From the NCBI RefSeq assembly GCF_003347495.1, contig NZ_QCXY01000011.1:186001-250000 (forward strand): DNA of 64,000 bases. The letters are read 5' to 3'. The notes under the pieces are model-generated. The model searched no databases. It worked only from the letters and a program-made list of their open reading frames with translations, and was not told the DNA's origin. The position numbers and the translations under genes were made by a program. Positions 56,238-64,000 of this stretch are shown here, piece by piece. The stretch comes from Pleomorphovibrio marinus (GTDB taxonomy: Bacteria; Bacteroidota; Bacteroidia; Cytophagales; Cyclobacteriaceae). Position 1 is the stretch's first letter. Every line of letters begins with the position of its first letter.

Positions 56238-57446
56238 ATGATGAAGCCAACCTATTTCAACGATTATTCGATCCCATTGATCACCTTGCTGCTGTGCCTG
56301 ATCGCTCATATTGGTATAGCCCAACAGGCCAATGTCAACCTAGACTATAACCCTCAAAAGGACACAGAAGGGCTGAACCCGTTCAGTGCCCCGCTCAACT
56401 CACCCGAAGTACATGATGACCAAACGGTCACTTTCCGACTGAAGGCCCCTAAAGCCCAAGAGGTAAAATTGGCAGGGGGGGCATTGCTCACTGGGCTTGG
56501 AAGGGGAAATGAACAAGTACCCTTTACCAAAGGTGAAGAGGGGATCTGGACGCTAACAGTTGGACCGCTCAGGCCGGATATGTATGCTTACCATTTCAAT
56601 GTGGATGGCATGCAAATCACCGACCCCAGTAATACCTATGCTGCTTTTACCGCTATGCCTCCTTATAGTCAGTTGATTGTCCATGGCGAGGGGCCGGCTT
56701 ATTACGATGCCAAAGATGTCCCCCATGGAAATGTAACACGCCACGTCTATTCCTCCGAAGTCACCAAGGGCGAGCGTGAATTGTACGTGTACACACCTCC
56801 TGGATATGACCCAAAACAATCCTACCCCGTGCTGTACTTGGGGGGTGGCAGTGGTGAATTGCCTTCCAACTGGGTGTATGACGGTAGGGTAAACTTCATC
56901 CTTGACAACCTATTGGCTGAAGGCAAAGCAAAGCCCATGCTTATTGCCCTGCCCAACAATCAGGTCATCCATAGAAACCATCCACAACATGCGGAGTTGA
57001 CCTTCGATTTGTTTGAAGAAGAACTTAGAAGGCATGTGATTCCTCTGGTGGATGAAAACTACAGCACCATAAAGACCCCACAGGGAAGGGCAATTTCCGG
57101 GTTGTCCATGGGAGGTCGACACAGCATGTTTATTGGATTCCGGTCGCTGGACCTTTTTGCCAATTTTGGTATTCTTAGCGCCGGTGATGTCGACGCAGAA
57201 ACTACCCTTGCTGATTTTTTGAATGATCCCGAGGTAAACCAAAAAGTAGATTACCTTTTTGTAGGACAGGGGACGGAGGAAGCCAAAGGGTTTTTCGGTG
57301 GAAGGGTACAAGCGTTGATCGACGCCTTGGAGAATCACCAAATCGATCACGAGTATTATGTTGGAGGCCATGGTGGGCATGATTGGGCGACATGGAGACA
57401 CTTGCTCCATGAACGGTTTCTTCCCAATCTATGGAAGGATTTGTGA
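56238..57446 (+). CDS. Secreted CBM48-like plus esterase (feruloyl/acetyl esterase type)
   Basis: The 402-residue product has a signal peptide (LITLLLCLIAHIGIAQQ). An N-terminal E-set domain resembling CBM48 (VTFRLKAPKAQEVKLAGG...TLTVGPLRPDMYAYHFNVDG) precedes a PF00756-type esterase: YVYTPPGYDP, the nucleophile S290 in SGLSMGG, and the C-terminal HxGHDW histidine region. Such enzymes remove ester groups from plant or algal polysaccharide. It lies alone between repeats. Confidence 0.85.
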   Translation: MMKPTYFNDYSIPLITLLLCLIAHIGIAQQANVNLDYNPQKDTEGLNPFSAPLNSPEVHDDQTVTFRLKAPKAQEVKLAGGALLTGLGRGNEQVPFTKGEEGIWTLTVGPLRPDMYAYHFNVDGMQITDPSNTYAAFTAMPPYSQLIVHGEGPAYYDAKDVPHGNVTRHVYSSEVTKGERELYVYTPPGYDPKQSYPVLYLGGGSGELPSNWVYDGRVNFILDNLLAEGKAKPMLIALPNNQVIHRNHPQHAELTFDLFEEELRRHVIPLVDENYSTIKTPQGRAISGLSMGGRHSMFIGFRSLDLFANFGILSAGDVDAETTLADFLNDPEVNQKVDYLFVGQGTEEAKGFFGGRVQALIDALENHQIDHEYYVGGHGGHDWATWRHLLHERFLPNLWKDL

Positions 57447-57830
57447 CCTCAAAAATCCCTCGAAATGTCCAAGACACGAGAAAATGCTAAAAAAATGGAA
57501 TGGTAGAACATACCGACAAAATCCAGCAACCAAACCAATTAAGGTGCCGAAAACAGCTTAAATTAAATACCCGCCATTTTCTAGGTATACTTAGAACTGT
57601 TTTTTCAAGAATAGGTAGGCAGGCAAGCAACTCCCGCATATTTACCGACCATCCTCTAAATAATGCAAAAACCTCCTATCTTTGGTTTATTAGCACCACA
57701 TTATGGCCTACACTGAAAAGTGTAACCTGTTCTAAAAATTAGAAGGGAATTAATAGAGTCTACAAAAAAAAATTAACGTTCACTCCCTTTGGACAACGTT
57801 AAAATGAGCAATTTTGCCATTGCTGCTTTG
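57447..57830. other. Spacer between convergent genes
   Basis: No gene was identified; the two frames seen are shadows. No strong terminator hairpin was noticed. Confidence 0.4.
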
Positions 57831-58766
57831 CTAATTGTACGATTCTAAAGCTTCCACATCCCCTATAGCTTGTAATACTTTTTTCAGCCCTTCAATTTCT
57901 GTTTCCAACCCTACTTTTGCATCCCTGTTCGTGTCATGGTTGAGAACCCCAATCGGTCCATTATACTTACTTTTACTAATTATTCGAATCAAATCTTCCT
58001 CTACATCTCCCTCTCCTATCCCGTAGAATTTTTCAGTATCCCCATGCTTTAACCCTGCCAGATTTAGAGAATAGAGATAGGGTACGATCTTTGGAAAAAA
58101 TTCCGGAAATCTTTCATGCTGCTTTTGGGCATGATGGAAATTATATACCATCCCTAAATTAGGTAAATCCAACTTCTCAATAATGGCTAGTTGGTTTTCA
58201 GGTTCTCCATACCAGTGTCCATGGTTATAGAGACCTACCTGACAGCCAATGGCTGCCGCCCTCTTTGCAATGTAACTGACAGTTTCTCCCATTGATGCCA
58301 CCTTTTCCTCCTGGGACAAATCATCGAACCCCTCCCCACCATTAACAAGTAGCCATATCTGAGTCTGAATAGCATTGCGCTCCAGAAAATCGAAGATTTC
58401 TTGGACATGTTTGTTTTCCGATGGATTCTGATCAGTACTCATCCAAAATCCCTGCAAAGCAACGTCATGTGCATTTAGTGCTTTCCATTCTTGGTCAAAA
58501 GTGGGAATGTGTTCTTCCCTCCAATCATAGGCAAGCATACCAATATGGAGGTCGCTGAGCATCCGGGCTCGCTCTACAGGGTTGCGATTTTTTGCATCAA
58601 AGGGCACAATACACCAGGCAATCAAGTTGTCTTGGGAAAATAGGGAGTTCCCTTCGTCCTTACCCTCCTGCGCAACGGTTGCTTGCCCTAAGGTTAAAAG
58701 TAATAAAAACGTAAGGGCTACCTTAAAATAGGCATTGAATTGGCCATAATTGGAATTGCTGTTCAT
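57831..58766 (-). CDS. Secreted sugar phosphate isomerase/epimerase-like TIM barrel protein
   Basis: The 311-residue product has a signal peptide (about 16-32, LTFLLLLTLGQATVAQ) and an AP_endonuc_2/TIM barrel pattern with GLYNHGHWYGEPE, MVYNFHHAQ and GLKHGDTEKFYG. This family isomerises or epimerises sugars or inositols. A secreted member next to cytoplasmic sugar catabolic genes suggests extracytoplasmic processing of the same substrate. It is the last gene of the operon, 11 bases after the PhyH gene. Confidence 0.75.
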   Translation of the reverse strand: MNSNSNYGQFNAYFKVALTFLLLLTLGQATVAQEGKDEGNSLFSQDNLIAWCIVPFDAKNRNPVERARMLSDLHIGMLAYDWREEHIPTFDQEWKALNAHDVALQGFWMSTDQNPSENKHVQEIFDFLERNAIQTQIWLLVNGGEGFDDLSQEEKVASMGETVSYIAKRAAAIGCQVGLYNHGHWYGEPENQLAIIEKLDLPNLGMVYNFHHAQKQHERFPEFFPKIVPYLYSLNLAGLKHGDTEKFYGIGEGDVEEDLIRIISKSKYNGPIGVLNHDTNRDAKVGLETEIEGLKKVLQAIGDVEALESYN

Positions 58767-58777
58767 TGTATTGGGGT

Positions 58778-59656
58778 TTAGGCTAGTGTACTCGGTTTTT
58801 TCCAGGTATCTTCCATATTCGGATACTGGTTCCTACATTCAAGGTATTCTTCCATCATTCCTCTCATTTTGGGGCTGAGCCTATCCAAATATTCAGGAGT
58901 CAATAAATTATGGTTGAGCAAATAGAAATGCCATGTTGGAGGGAAAGCGGAACTGTGGTATCCCATGTGGATAGTTCTCCGAGGAATTTCCATCTTCTTG
59001 GTATATCCTCTGTGGATGAGGTTGTTGTTATAAAATACGGCCTGACCTGCTTTCAGTTTAACGGGAACTCCGCCTGGCATCTCCGCTCCCACTGGTGCGT
59101 AATGTTTGGACCCAGCGAATACTTTATTCTCCTCCTCCGTATTGGGCCTGTTGTGGCTTCCGGGAACGACCCACAGGGAATTTTCATCTACGAGTGGTAA
59201 ATTTATCTGTACGCTGTTATGAAACCTCTCCGGAGAGAACAACCTATCTTCGATCTCTTCCTCCGGGATTTGGATGACGTCGCGATGCCAACCCAATGAA
59301 TAGGAAGTGCCCGCATTAGCTGCCAGAATGGAAGCATTATTCACTATCAAATCTGGCCCAAGAAGGTTTTCTACTACTTCAAGCACTTTGGGATGATGGA
59401 AGGCATGATGGATGGGTTCCGTACCTGGCTTGGTCAGCAAATGAAAATAATACTGCCTAGCCTCCTGCCCGAAATCTGCAATTTCATCCCCCAAATGCTG
59501 AAAAGAAGAACTATGTTCTTTTTTCTCTTTCCCTTTTTTATCTGGATTCAAAAGCTTATCCATAATCACTCTAAAATCCTTGACTTCCTGCTCCGTCAAT
59601 ATGTCGACGATCACAAATCCGTCTTTCTGAAAGCTGGCTTTAATTGAACTAGTCAT
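58778..59656 (-). CDS. Phytanoyl-CoA dioxygenase (PhyH) family protein
   Basis: The 292-residue product has the PhyH/2-oxoglutarate-Fe(II) dioxygenase signature: GWHRDV (HxD) and the distal His in LIHRGY, with the Arg in RRTIHMGYH. It hydroxylates a small substrate. It overlaps the Gfo/Idh/MocA gene by 4 bases and precedes a secreted isomerase, so it is part of the catabolic operon. Substrate not known. Confidence 0.85.
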   Translation of the reverse strand: MTSSIKASFQKDGFVIVDILTEQEVKDFRVIMDKLLNPDKKGKEKKEHSSSFQHLGDEIADFGQEARQYYFHLLTKPGTEPIHHAFHHPKVLEVVENLLGPDLIVNNASILAANAGTSYSLGWHRDVIQIPEEEIEDRLFSPERFHNSVQINLPLVDENSLWVVPGSHNRPNTEEENKVFAGSKHYAPVGAEMPGGVPVKLKAGQAVFYNNNLIHRGYTKKMEIPRRTIHMGYHSSAFPPTWHFYLLNHNLLTPEYLDRLSPKMRGMMEEYLECRNQYPNMEDTWKKPSTLA

Positions 59657-60828
59657 TGTTGGGTTGTTGTTTGGTTAATAATCACTTCTTTTTTTTCATT
59701 GGCTGATTGCAGTCCTGCTTCCAGCACCTGTATGACCTCTTTTCCTGTGGAGAAATTCGGTTCAATTCCCCTACCGCCTGTCACTGCCTGTACGAAATCT
59801 GCCATGGCATGAATGAAGGTATGTTCATATCCAATGATGTGTCCAGCGGGCCACCAATGGCCAATGTAAGGGTGGCTACCTTCCGTAACCAAAATAGTTT
59901 TAAAGCCCTTATAACCCGAAGGATCATCCTCATTATAATACTGTAACTCGTTCATTCTTTCCAGGTCGAAGGATATACTGCCTTTGCTCCCATAGATCTC
60001 GAAGTTGAGTCTGTTTTTTCTGCCATTCGCAAAGCGAGTGGCCTCAAAAGAGCCTATGGCTCCATTTGCAAAAGTCACATGCATCAGGGCTGCATCCTCC
60101 ACGGTTACCGGACCTTTACCTTTACCGCTGGCCACTGCTTTTAGGTTTCCAGAACCTGATTCCTCTGCCAATGGTCTTTCCGTGACAAAGTTGGTAGTAA
60201 GTGCGGACACGCTGTTGATCGATCCGACCAGATGAATAGCCAGGTCTACGCAATGGGAATTCAAGTCCCATTGTGGTCCGGCCTTGGCCAATTCTTTTTT
60301 AAGTTGCCAGGTAAGAGGAAACGAGGGATCTGTAATCCAATCCTGTTGATAGGCTGCCCGCCAGTGATAAATCCTGCCGATTTTTCCTTCATCAATCATA
60401 TGTTTGGCCAGGGCAATGGCAGGTACCCTTCGATAGTTGTGGTTAAGGTAATGAGTAACGCCATTGGCTTCACACACTTCCAACATTTCCTCAGCTTGGG
60501 CGCTGTTCATGGCCATGGGTTTTTCACAGAAAATATGTTTCCCGGCCTTTGCTGCAGCTATAGCAATATCATAATGCAAATGCTGAGGAAGGGCAATATC
60601 AATAACATCTATATCCTCCCGGGAGATTACCTTTTCCCAATCGGTTTCTATCTCCTCCCATCCCCATTTTTCAGCAAAATCCTTTACTGCGGTTTCATTT
60701 CGGCCACAAACTACTTTCAAAACGGGTCTTGCGTCTAAGTCAAAGAACAAAGGCGCTTTCAACCAGGCATTGGTATGGGCGCGTCCCATAAATTTGTAAC
60801 CAATTAAACCTATTCTTAATGTTTTCAT
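59653..60828 (-). CDS. Gfo/Idh/MocA family oxidoreductase
   Basis: The 391-residue NAD(P)-dependent dehydrogenase has the Rossmann motif RIGLIGYKFMGRAH, the conserved EKP in HIFCEKPMAMN and the substrate region WDLNSHCVDLAIHLVG. It oxidises a sugar or inositol. Translationally coupled to both neighbours by 4-base overlaps. Confidence 0.92.
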   Translation of the reverse strand: MKTLRIGLIGYKFMGRAHTNAWLKAPLFFDLDARPVLKVVCGRNETAVKDFAEKWGWEEIETDWEKVISREDIDVIDIALPQHLHYDIAIAAAKAGKHIFCEKPMAMNSAQAEEMLEVCEANGVTHYLNHNYRRVPAIALAKHMIDEGKIGRIYHWRAAYQQDWITDPSFPLTWQLKKELAKAGPQWDLNSHCVDLAIHLVGSINSVSALTTNFVTERPLAEESGSGNLKAVASGKGKGPVTVEDAALMHVTFANGAIGSFEATRFANGRKNRLNFEIYGSKGSISFDLERMNELQYYNEDDPSGYKGFKTILVTEGSHPYIGHWWPAGHIIGYEHTFIHAMADFVQAVTGGRGIEPNFSTGKEVIQVLEAGLQSANEKKEVIINQTTTQQ

Positions 60829-61694
60829 CGTGCAACAGTAATTGATTCGGTAAGCTTCCTCAACGCCTGTATACTTTGCGCCACCACTTCTTCCTCCTTG
60901 TTTTTATAATCTGGATGTAAAAAATCAACTTCCACTGCCAGAAAACCTTCATAATGGTGATCACTTAAAATCTGGGCTAATTTTTGGTTGTTGATCAGCC
61001 CCTCGCCGGTGGGAACGCAGGCAAAGTAACACCATTGGTTCACAGGCAGAGAGGTTGCCGGTTTGAGGTCTTTGATATGGGTGGCAAATACGTGAGGGGC
61101 AAGTTTCTCCATTCCCTGAATGGGATCGTCAAGTACCCTCAAAAAATTTCCAGAATCAAAATTGACTCCAAAATAGGGGGAATTCACTTGCTGAATCAAC
61201 TGTAGAATTTCATCAGAGTCATAGTCTATGTGGTTTTCTATGGCTAGCTTAATCCCATATTTTTGGGAAACCGCTACTGCTTTCGAAAACATTTCGGTCA
61301 ATTTGTCCAGTTGAGGCCCATGTGGTTCAAAACGAAAGGGATGGCTGCTTCCCACTACCCTCATTACTTTTGCCCCGATTTTGTCGGCATATTCGATATG
61401 CTCGATCATTTCATCAAAAGCCTTTTCGTTTGATCCTCCCTCCAAGCCGTCGGGATGACCCCAGGCATAGACACGATCATAGTTTTGATCATCTAATCGG
61501 CTCTTTATGTCACGAAGGTAATCGTCATTAAATTTTGGAATAAAACAGGATTCAAGTGACAATCCCTCTACCGGTAAGGCAGCCGCCTTATCCAAAAAAT
61601 CCTCAAAAGTAATTTCCTTTTCAGGCGGTTCCTGAATGTCATATACTTCTCCAAACAGACGGTGGTAGCAATAGCTATCTATCCCTATTTTCAT
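60825..61694 (-). CDS. Sugar phosphate isomerase/epimerase (cytoplasmic)
   Basis: From the ATG at 61694 (residue 29 of a longer frame to 61778) the product has about 289 residues and starts MKIGIDSYCYHRL, as is usual in the family. The shorter start leaves the operator palindrome at 61731-61748 just upstream. Metal-site motifs are AIENHIDYDSDE, VNFDSGN and THIKDLK of AP_endonuc_2 TIM barrels. It leads the four-gene operon. Confidence 0.85.
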   Translation of the reverse strand: MKIGIDSYCYHRLFGEVYDIQEPPEKEITFEDFLDKAAALPVEGLSLESCFIPKFNDDYLRDIKSRLDDQNYDRVYAWGHPDGLEGGSNEKAFDEMIEHIEYADKIGAKVMRVVGSSHPFRFEPHGPQLDKLTEMFSKAVAVSQKYGIKLAIENHIDYDSDEILQLIQQVNSPYFGVNFDSGNFLRVLDDPIQGMEKLAPHVFATHIKDLKPATSLPVNQWCYFACVPTGEGLINNQKLAQILSDHHYEGFLAVEVDFLHPDYKNKEEEVVAQSIQALRKLTESITVAR

Positions 61695-61730
61695 GGTCAG
61701 GTAGTTTAGGTTATTTTTAATTGACTCCAA

Positions 61731-61748
61731 ATAGTCAACGTTGACTAT
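61731..61748. promoter_or_regulatory. LacI-type operator palindrome
   Basis: ATAGTCAACGTTGACTAT is a perfect 18-base palindrome with the central CG of LacI-family sites. It lies 37 bases upstream of the first codon of the isomerase operon and 271 bases from the divergent lacI gene. Confidence 0.65.
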
Positions 61749-62018
61749 ATTTACTCTAAGGTATGAAAATGGCCTCAATAATCAAAATCCCCCCTCCTTT
61801 TTGTGCTGTATTTTAGGGTTTTATACTAATTTGGAAAAAAAACAATGTTCGGCTAGTAATTATAACTACATGTGGATAGTAAAAGTATAAATGGTATATT
61901 GAACCTATTCAGCCATGCCCCTTTTTACTAAAACACTTTGGGAAACGTTTGGTTGAACATCCGCATAACCAGGTAGTCTCTTAGTCGAGCACCTATAAAT
62001 TCATATGCAATTAACAAC

Positions 62019-63077
62019 GTGAAACATAAAACAATAGGAATCAAGGATATAGCAGAAAGAGCCAAGGTCTCTACAGGACCAGTGGATAAGGTGTTGAATA
62101 ATAGAGGTGGTGTTTCTAAAGCCACCAAAGAAAAGATCCTGAAAGCGATCAAGGAACTTGGTTACAAGCCAAATATTCTCGCGAGTAACTTAAAGTCCGG
62201 CAAACAACGCAACATTGCAGTTCTCCTACCCAAAAGCACTCCAAATATACCATTTTGGTCACTCCACCAGCGGGGATTTGATGCTGCGATGGAGGAATTG
62301 GCCCCCTTTAATTTCAATCTGGAGATTTTAAATTTTGACCAAAACGATGAAAATTCCTTTAAAACCCAGGTTGATCGGGTTATTGGAAGCCAACTAGATG
62401 GGTTGCTAATGGTTCCTATCTTTAAAGGCGAAACCAAGCGTCTCCTAGACCATTATCGCTCCACAGAAATTCCTGTCCTATTTTTTGACAGCCAAGTCGA
62501 AGACTTGGAGTATACTTCATTTATAGGGCAACATTCAGAAGAAAGTGGTTTCCTGGCCGCTGAATTGTTGGACAAATGCCTAACAAGGAACCAAAAGACC
62601 CTTATCGTTACGCTGGAGGAAAAAGATGGGAACCACCTGCATTTCAAGAAAAGGGAAGCAGGTTTTAACTCCTTTCACCAAAAAACCAACGTGAAGTTAC
62701 TGAAATATGAGAATACAACGGAAAATCTGGAAAAGGTGAAAAAGGATCTATTAGGCATATTACAACAAGATAAGGATATAAGAGGTGTTTTTGTGACCAA
62801 TGGGGTAAATATAGTAATGCCAATAGTGGAGCAGCTCGGTAAAGAAAATTACAAATCCATAGGATATGATCTCATAGATCAAAACATACACTTTTTAAAA
62901 ACCGGAGCCTTGGACTTTATAATTTCACAAAAACCAGCCAGACAGGCCTATGAAGGCTTGAAATTGTTTTACGAAATGTTCGTTCGCAAACAGATACCGC
63001 AAAAAGACTATTTCCTGCCTATAGATATTGTAGTCAAATCCAACCTGAAATACTTTTCAAGCAATATTACTTTATAA
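62019..63077 (+). CDS. LacI-family transcriptional regulator
   Basis: The 352-residue product begins with a LacI helix-turn-helix (IGIKDIAERAKVSTGPVDKVLNNRGGVS) and hinge (KPNILASNLKSG), then a periplasmic-binding-protein-like ligand domain. The start codon is GTG at 62019; no ATG is available upstream in frame. Divergent from the sugar operon, it probably represses it at the palindrome until a sugar binds. Confidence 0.9.
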   Translation: MKHKTIGIKDIAERAKVSTGPVDKVLNNRGGVSKATKEKILKAIKELGYKPNILASNLKSGKQRNIAVLLPKSTPNIPFWSLHQRGFDAAMEELAPFNFNLEILNFDQNDENSFKTQVDRVIGSQLDGLLMVPIFKGETKRLLDHYRSTEIPVLFFDSQVEDLEYTSFIGQHSEESGFLAAELLDKCLTRNQKTLIVTLEEKDGNHLHFKKREAGFNSFHQKTNVKLLKYENTTENLEKVKKDLLGILQQDKDIRGVFVTNGVNIVMPIVEQLGKENYKSIGYDLIDQNIHFLKTGALDFIISQKPARQAYEGLKLFYEMFVRKQIPQKDYFLPIDIVVKSNLKYFSSNITL

Positions 63078-63167
63078 TATTCCAACTGGAAAGCAATAAT
63101 GATATTTCCATTCAAACAGTTGAACATCTAAGTTACTTGTAAAGGGGAGTTGGTAAAATAAGGAAGA

Positions 63168-63359
63168 TTACTGCCCTTCCTTGTCCTGGCGCTGTTTATC
63201 CGATTCCCGCTTGAACATTTCCCTGTCCTCCTCAGAATACCAGACCATGTCCTCCCACTCCACCACTGGAATATGCTGGTCTTCCCTGGGTATGGGAAGG
63301 TTCCTGATGTCGCGATCTAGTTCTTCATCGGTAATGTTGATCATTTTTGTTTTTTTCAT
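63168..63359 (-). CDS. Small charged hypothetical protein
   Basis: From the ATG at 63359 the product has about 63 residues, very charged (TDEELDRDIRNLPIPREDQHIPVVEWEDMVWYSEEDREMF). Its leader (63357-63470) shares words with the insert at 33967-34117. No family recognised. Confidence 0.5.
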   Translation of the reverse strand: MKKTKMINITDEELDRDIRNLPIPREDQHIPVVEWEDMVWYSEEDREMFKRESDKQRQDKEGQ

Positions 63360-63380
63360 GTGTTTATATTTTCTTTTCAA

Positions 63381-63858
63381 CGGTCATATAGCCTGCCCCG
63401 AACTCGATTCGGGGAACTCGATTCCGGAATTCACTTCGGGAGAATCTCGCAATCTTAATCATCCCTACCATTGAGATATTACTTTAAATCATATAACTTA
63501 TTGATTAAATACTAATTTTTAAACCTACCACGCTGCGAGCGTTGCGGAATCGTTGCGCCCCCCTGAAAAAACTCAGGGCAGGGCTGCGAGAAACCCAATG
63601 TCATTTCCTTTCTGTAAATGCCAATTTTTAGAACTCCGTACGTCGCTTGGGTCATGCCTGACTGCCGTCCAGGCAGGCTCGATTTCATAGGATTACAACC
63701 TTTTTGGAAGCTATTTTCTTATCCAGATTTGCCCCTCATCGATTTCGAAAGATGCTCTTTTGAATTTACAAAATTTATATGTAAAAATGATTCTGTTTCA
63801 TAACATTGTGGAGGGTGGCCGAATAGGATATTGAGAAAGAGCCTAATAAATAAATTAT
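63381..63858. other. Leader, repeat and palindrome region
   Basis: Contains the hairpin CCCCGAACTCGATTCGGGG near 63397-63415, a GTTGCG-rich piece at 63535-63595, and the palindrome TGACTGCCGTCCAGGCAGGC near 63657-63680. The 61-codon frame at 63618 is not a credible gene. Confidence 0.5.
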
Positions 63859-64000
63859 TTAAGAGGTGTTATTCTTGAACCAAAGATATATGCCATTGGT
63901 CCACCCAAAACCGTCCTGATTTGGGTATTCTCCCCCTCCGGCAGGTGATTCGGGATCCACAACATTGTATTTTTCCATCATCTTCCCTGTTTCTTTAAAA
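63859..64000 (-). CDS. Trehalase (GH37) C-terminal end, partial
   Basis: The minus-strand frame to the window edge reads [29 protein letters not shown] and ends WFKNNTS before TAA. The [16 protein letters not shown] block is the conserved C-terminal signature of trehalases, which split trehalose into glucose. The rest lies outside the window. Confidence 0.85.
   Translation of the reverse strand, partial: FKETGKMMEKYNVVDPESPAGGGEYPNQDGFGWTNGIYLWFKNNTS

Noticed and set aside
63618-63803. 61-codon frame near the end of the window
   Set aside because: Contains the repeated palindrome TGACTGCCGTC and lacks any protein signature.

Overview
The window looks like a chromosomal segment from a member of the Bacteroidota, most likely a Cyclobacteriaceae-type marine or sediment bacterium. 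The evidence is an Rhs core ending in the RMYDP...IGRW...DPDG signature, a TonB-dependent receptor paired with a DUF4249-type lipoprotein, 6-bladed propeller lipoproteins, a trehalase tail and a LacI/Gfo-Idh-MocA/sugar-isomerase operon. Flanking genes are fairly AT-rich, while radC and the Rhs core are visibly GC-rich. No tRNA, rRNA or CRISPR array was seen. All functional calls come from reading motifs; no database search was possible.

Layout. 1-2.1 kb: tail of an unknown gene, a secreted protein and a RadC-type JAMM protein. 2.3-12.0 kb: an Rhs polymorphic-toxin array. The first copy has lost its 5' end, and it is followed by three more toxin tips with immunity genes. Beheaded antisense XRE regulators punctuate the array after the second, third and fourth toxin/immunity pairs. 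12.2-13.4 kb: a secreted or outer-membrane protein. 13.4-15.5 kb: a minus-strand membrane cluster (zinc ribbon protein, Gly/Ala-rich bacteriocin-like peptide, SpoIIM, Yip1-like) facing an XRE regulator across a region with repeated CTTTCTAAA boxes.

15.7-42.4 kb is a dense defence island: an ApeA-like HEPN protein, type I restriction-modification (hsdR, hsdM, hsdS), a toxin-antitoxin-SecB chaperone (TAC) module, a KAP P-loop NTPase, a subtilase plus AAA ATPase pair, a CBS-HEPN protein, an HTH-HEPN-like protein, and a CBASS operon encoding a CD-NTase and a TIR-STING effector. The TAC/KAP segment is bracketed by a duplicated hsdS 3' end. The last three minus-strand loci each end a few bases from a decayed group II intron 3' end.

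42.4-47.8 kb is a graveyard of small genes: a truncated higB with intact higA, a Fic remnant, an orphan ParD, a second higA with an in-frame stop, repeats and a decayed propeller lipoprotein. 48-64 kb is mainly carbohydrate and outer-membrane physiology: DUF4249/TonB receptor, alpha/beta hydrolase, AraC sensor, a tandem GC-rich repeat, a CBM48-like esterase, a four-gene minus-strand operon (two sugar isomerase/epimerases, Gfo/Idh/MocA oxidoreductase, PhyH dioxygenase) behind a perfect LacI-type palindrome next to a divergent lacI gene, and the end of a trehalase gene.

Most interesting points: the CBASS TIR-STING pair; the headless Rhs reservoir with its repeating antisense regulator stubs; the TAC module inserted at the end of hsdS; the SpoIIM/Yip1/bacteriocin-like cluster; and the group II intron ends abutting defence genes.
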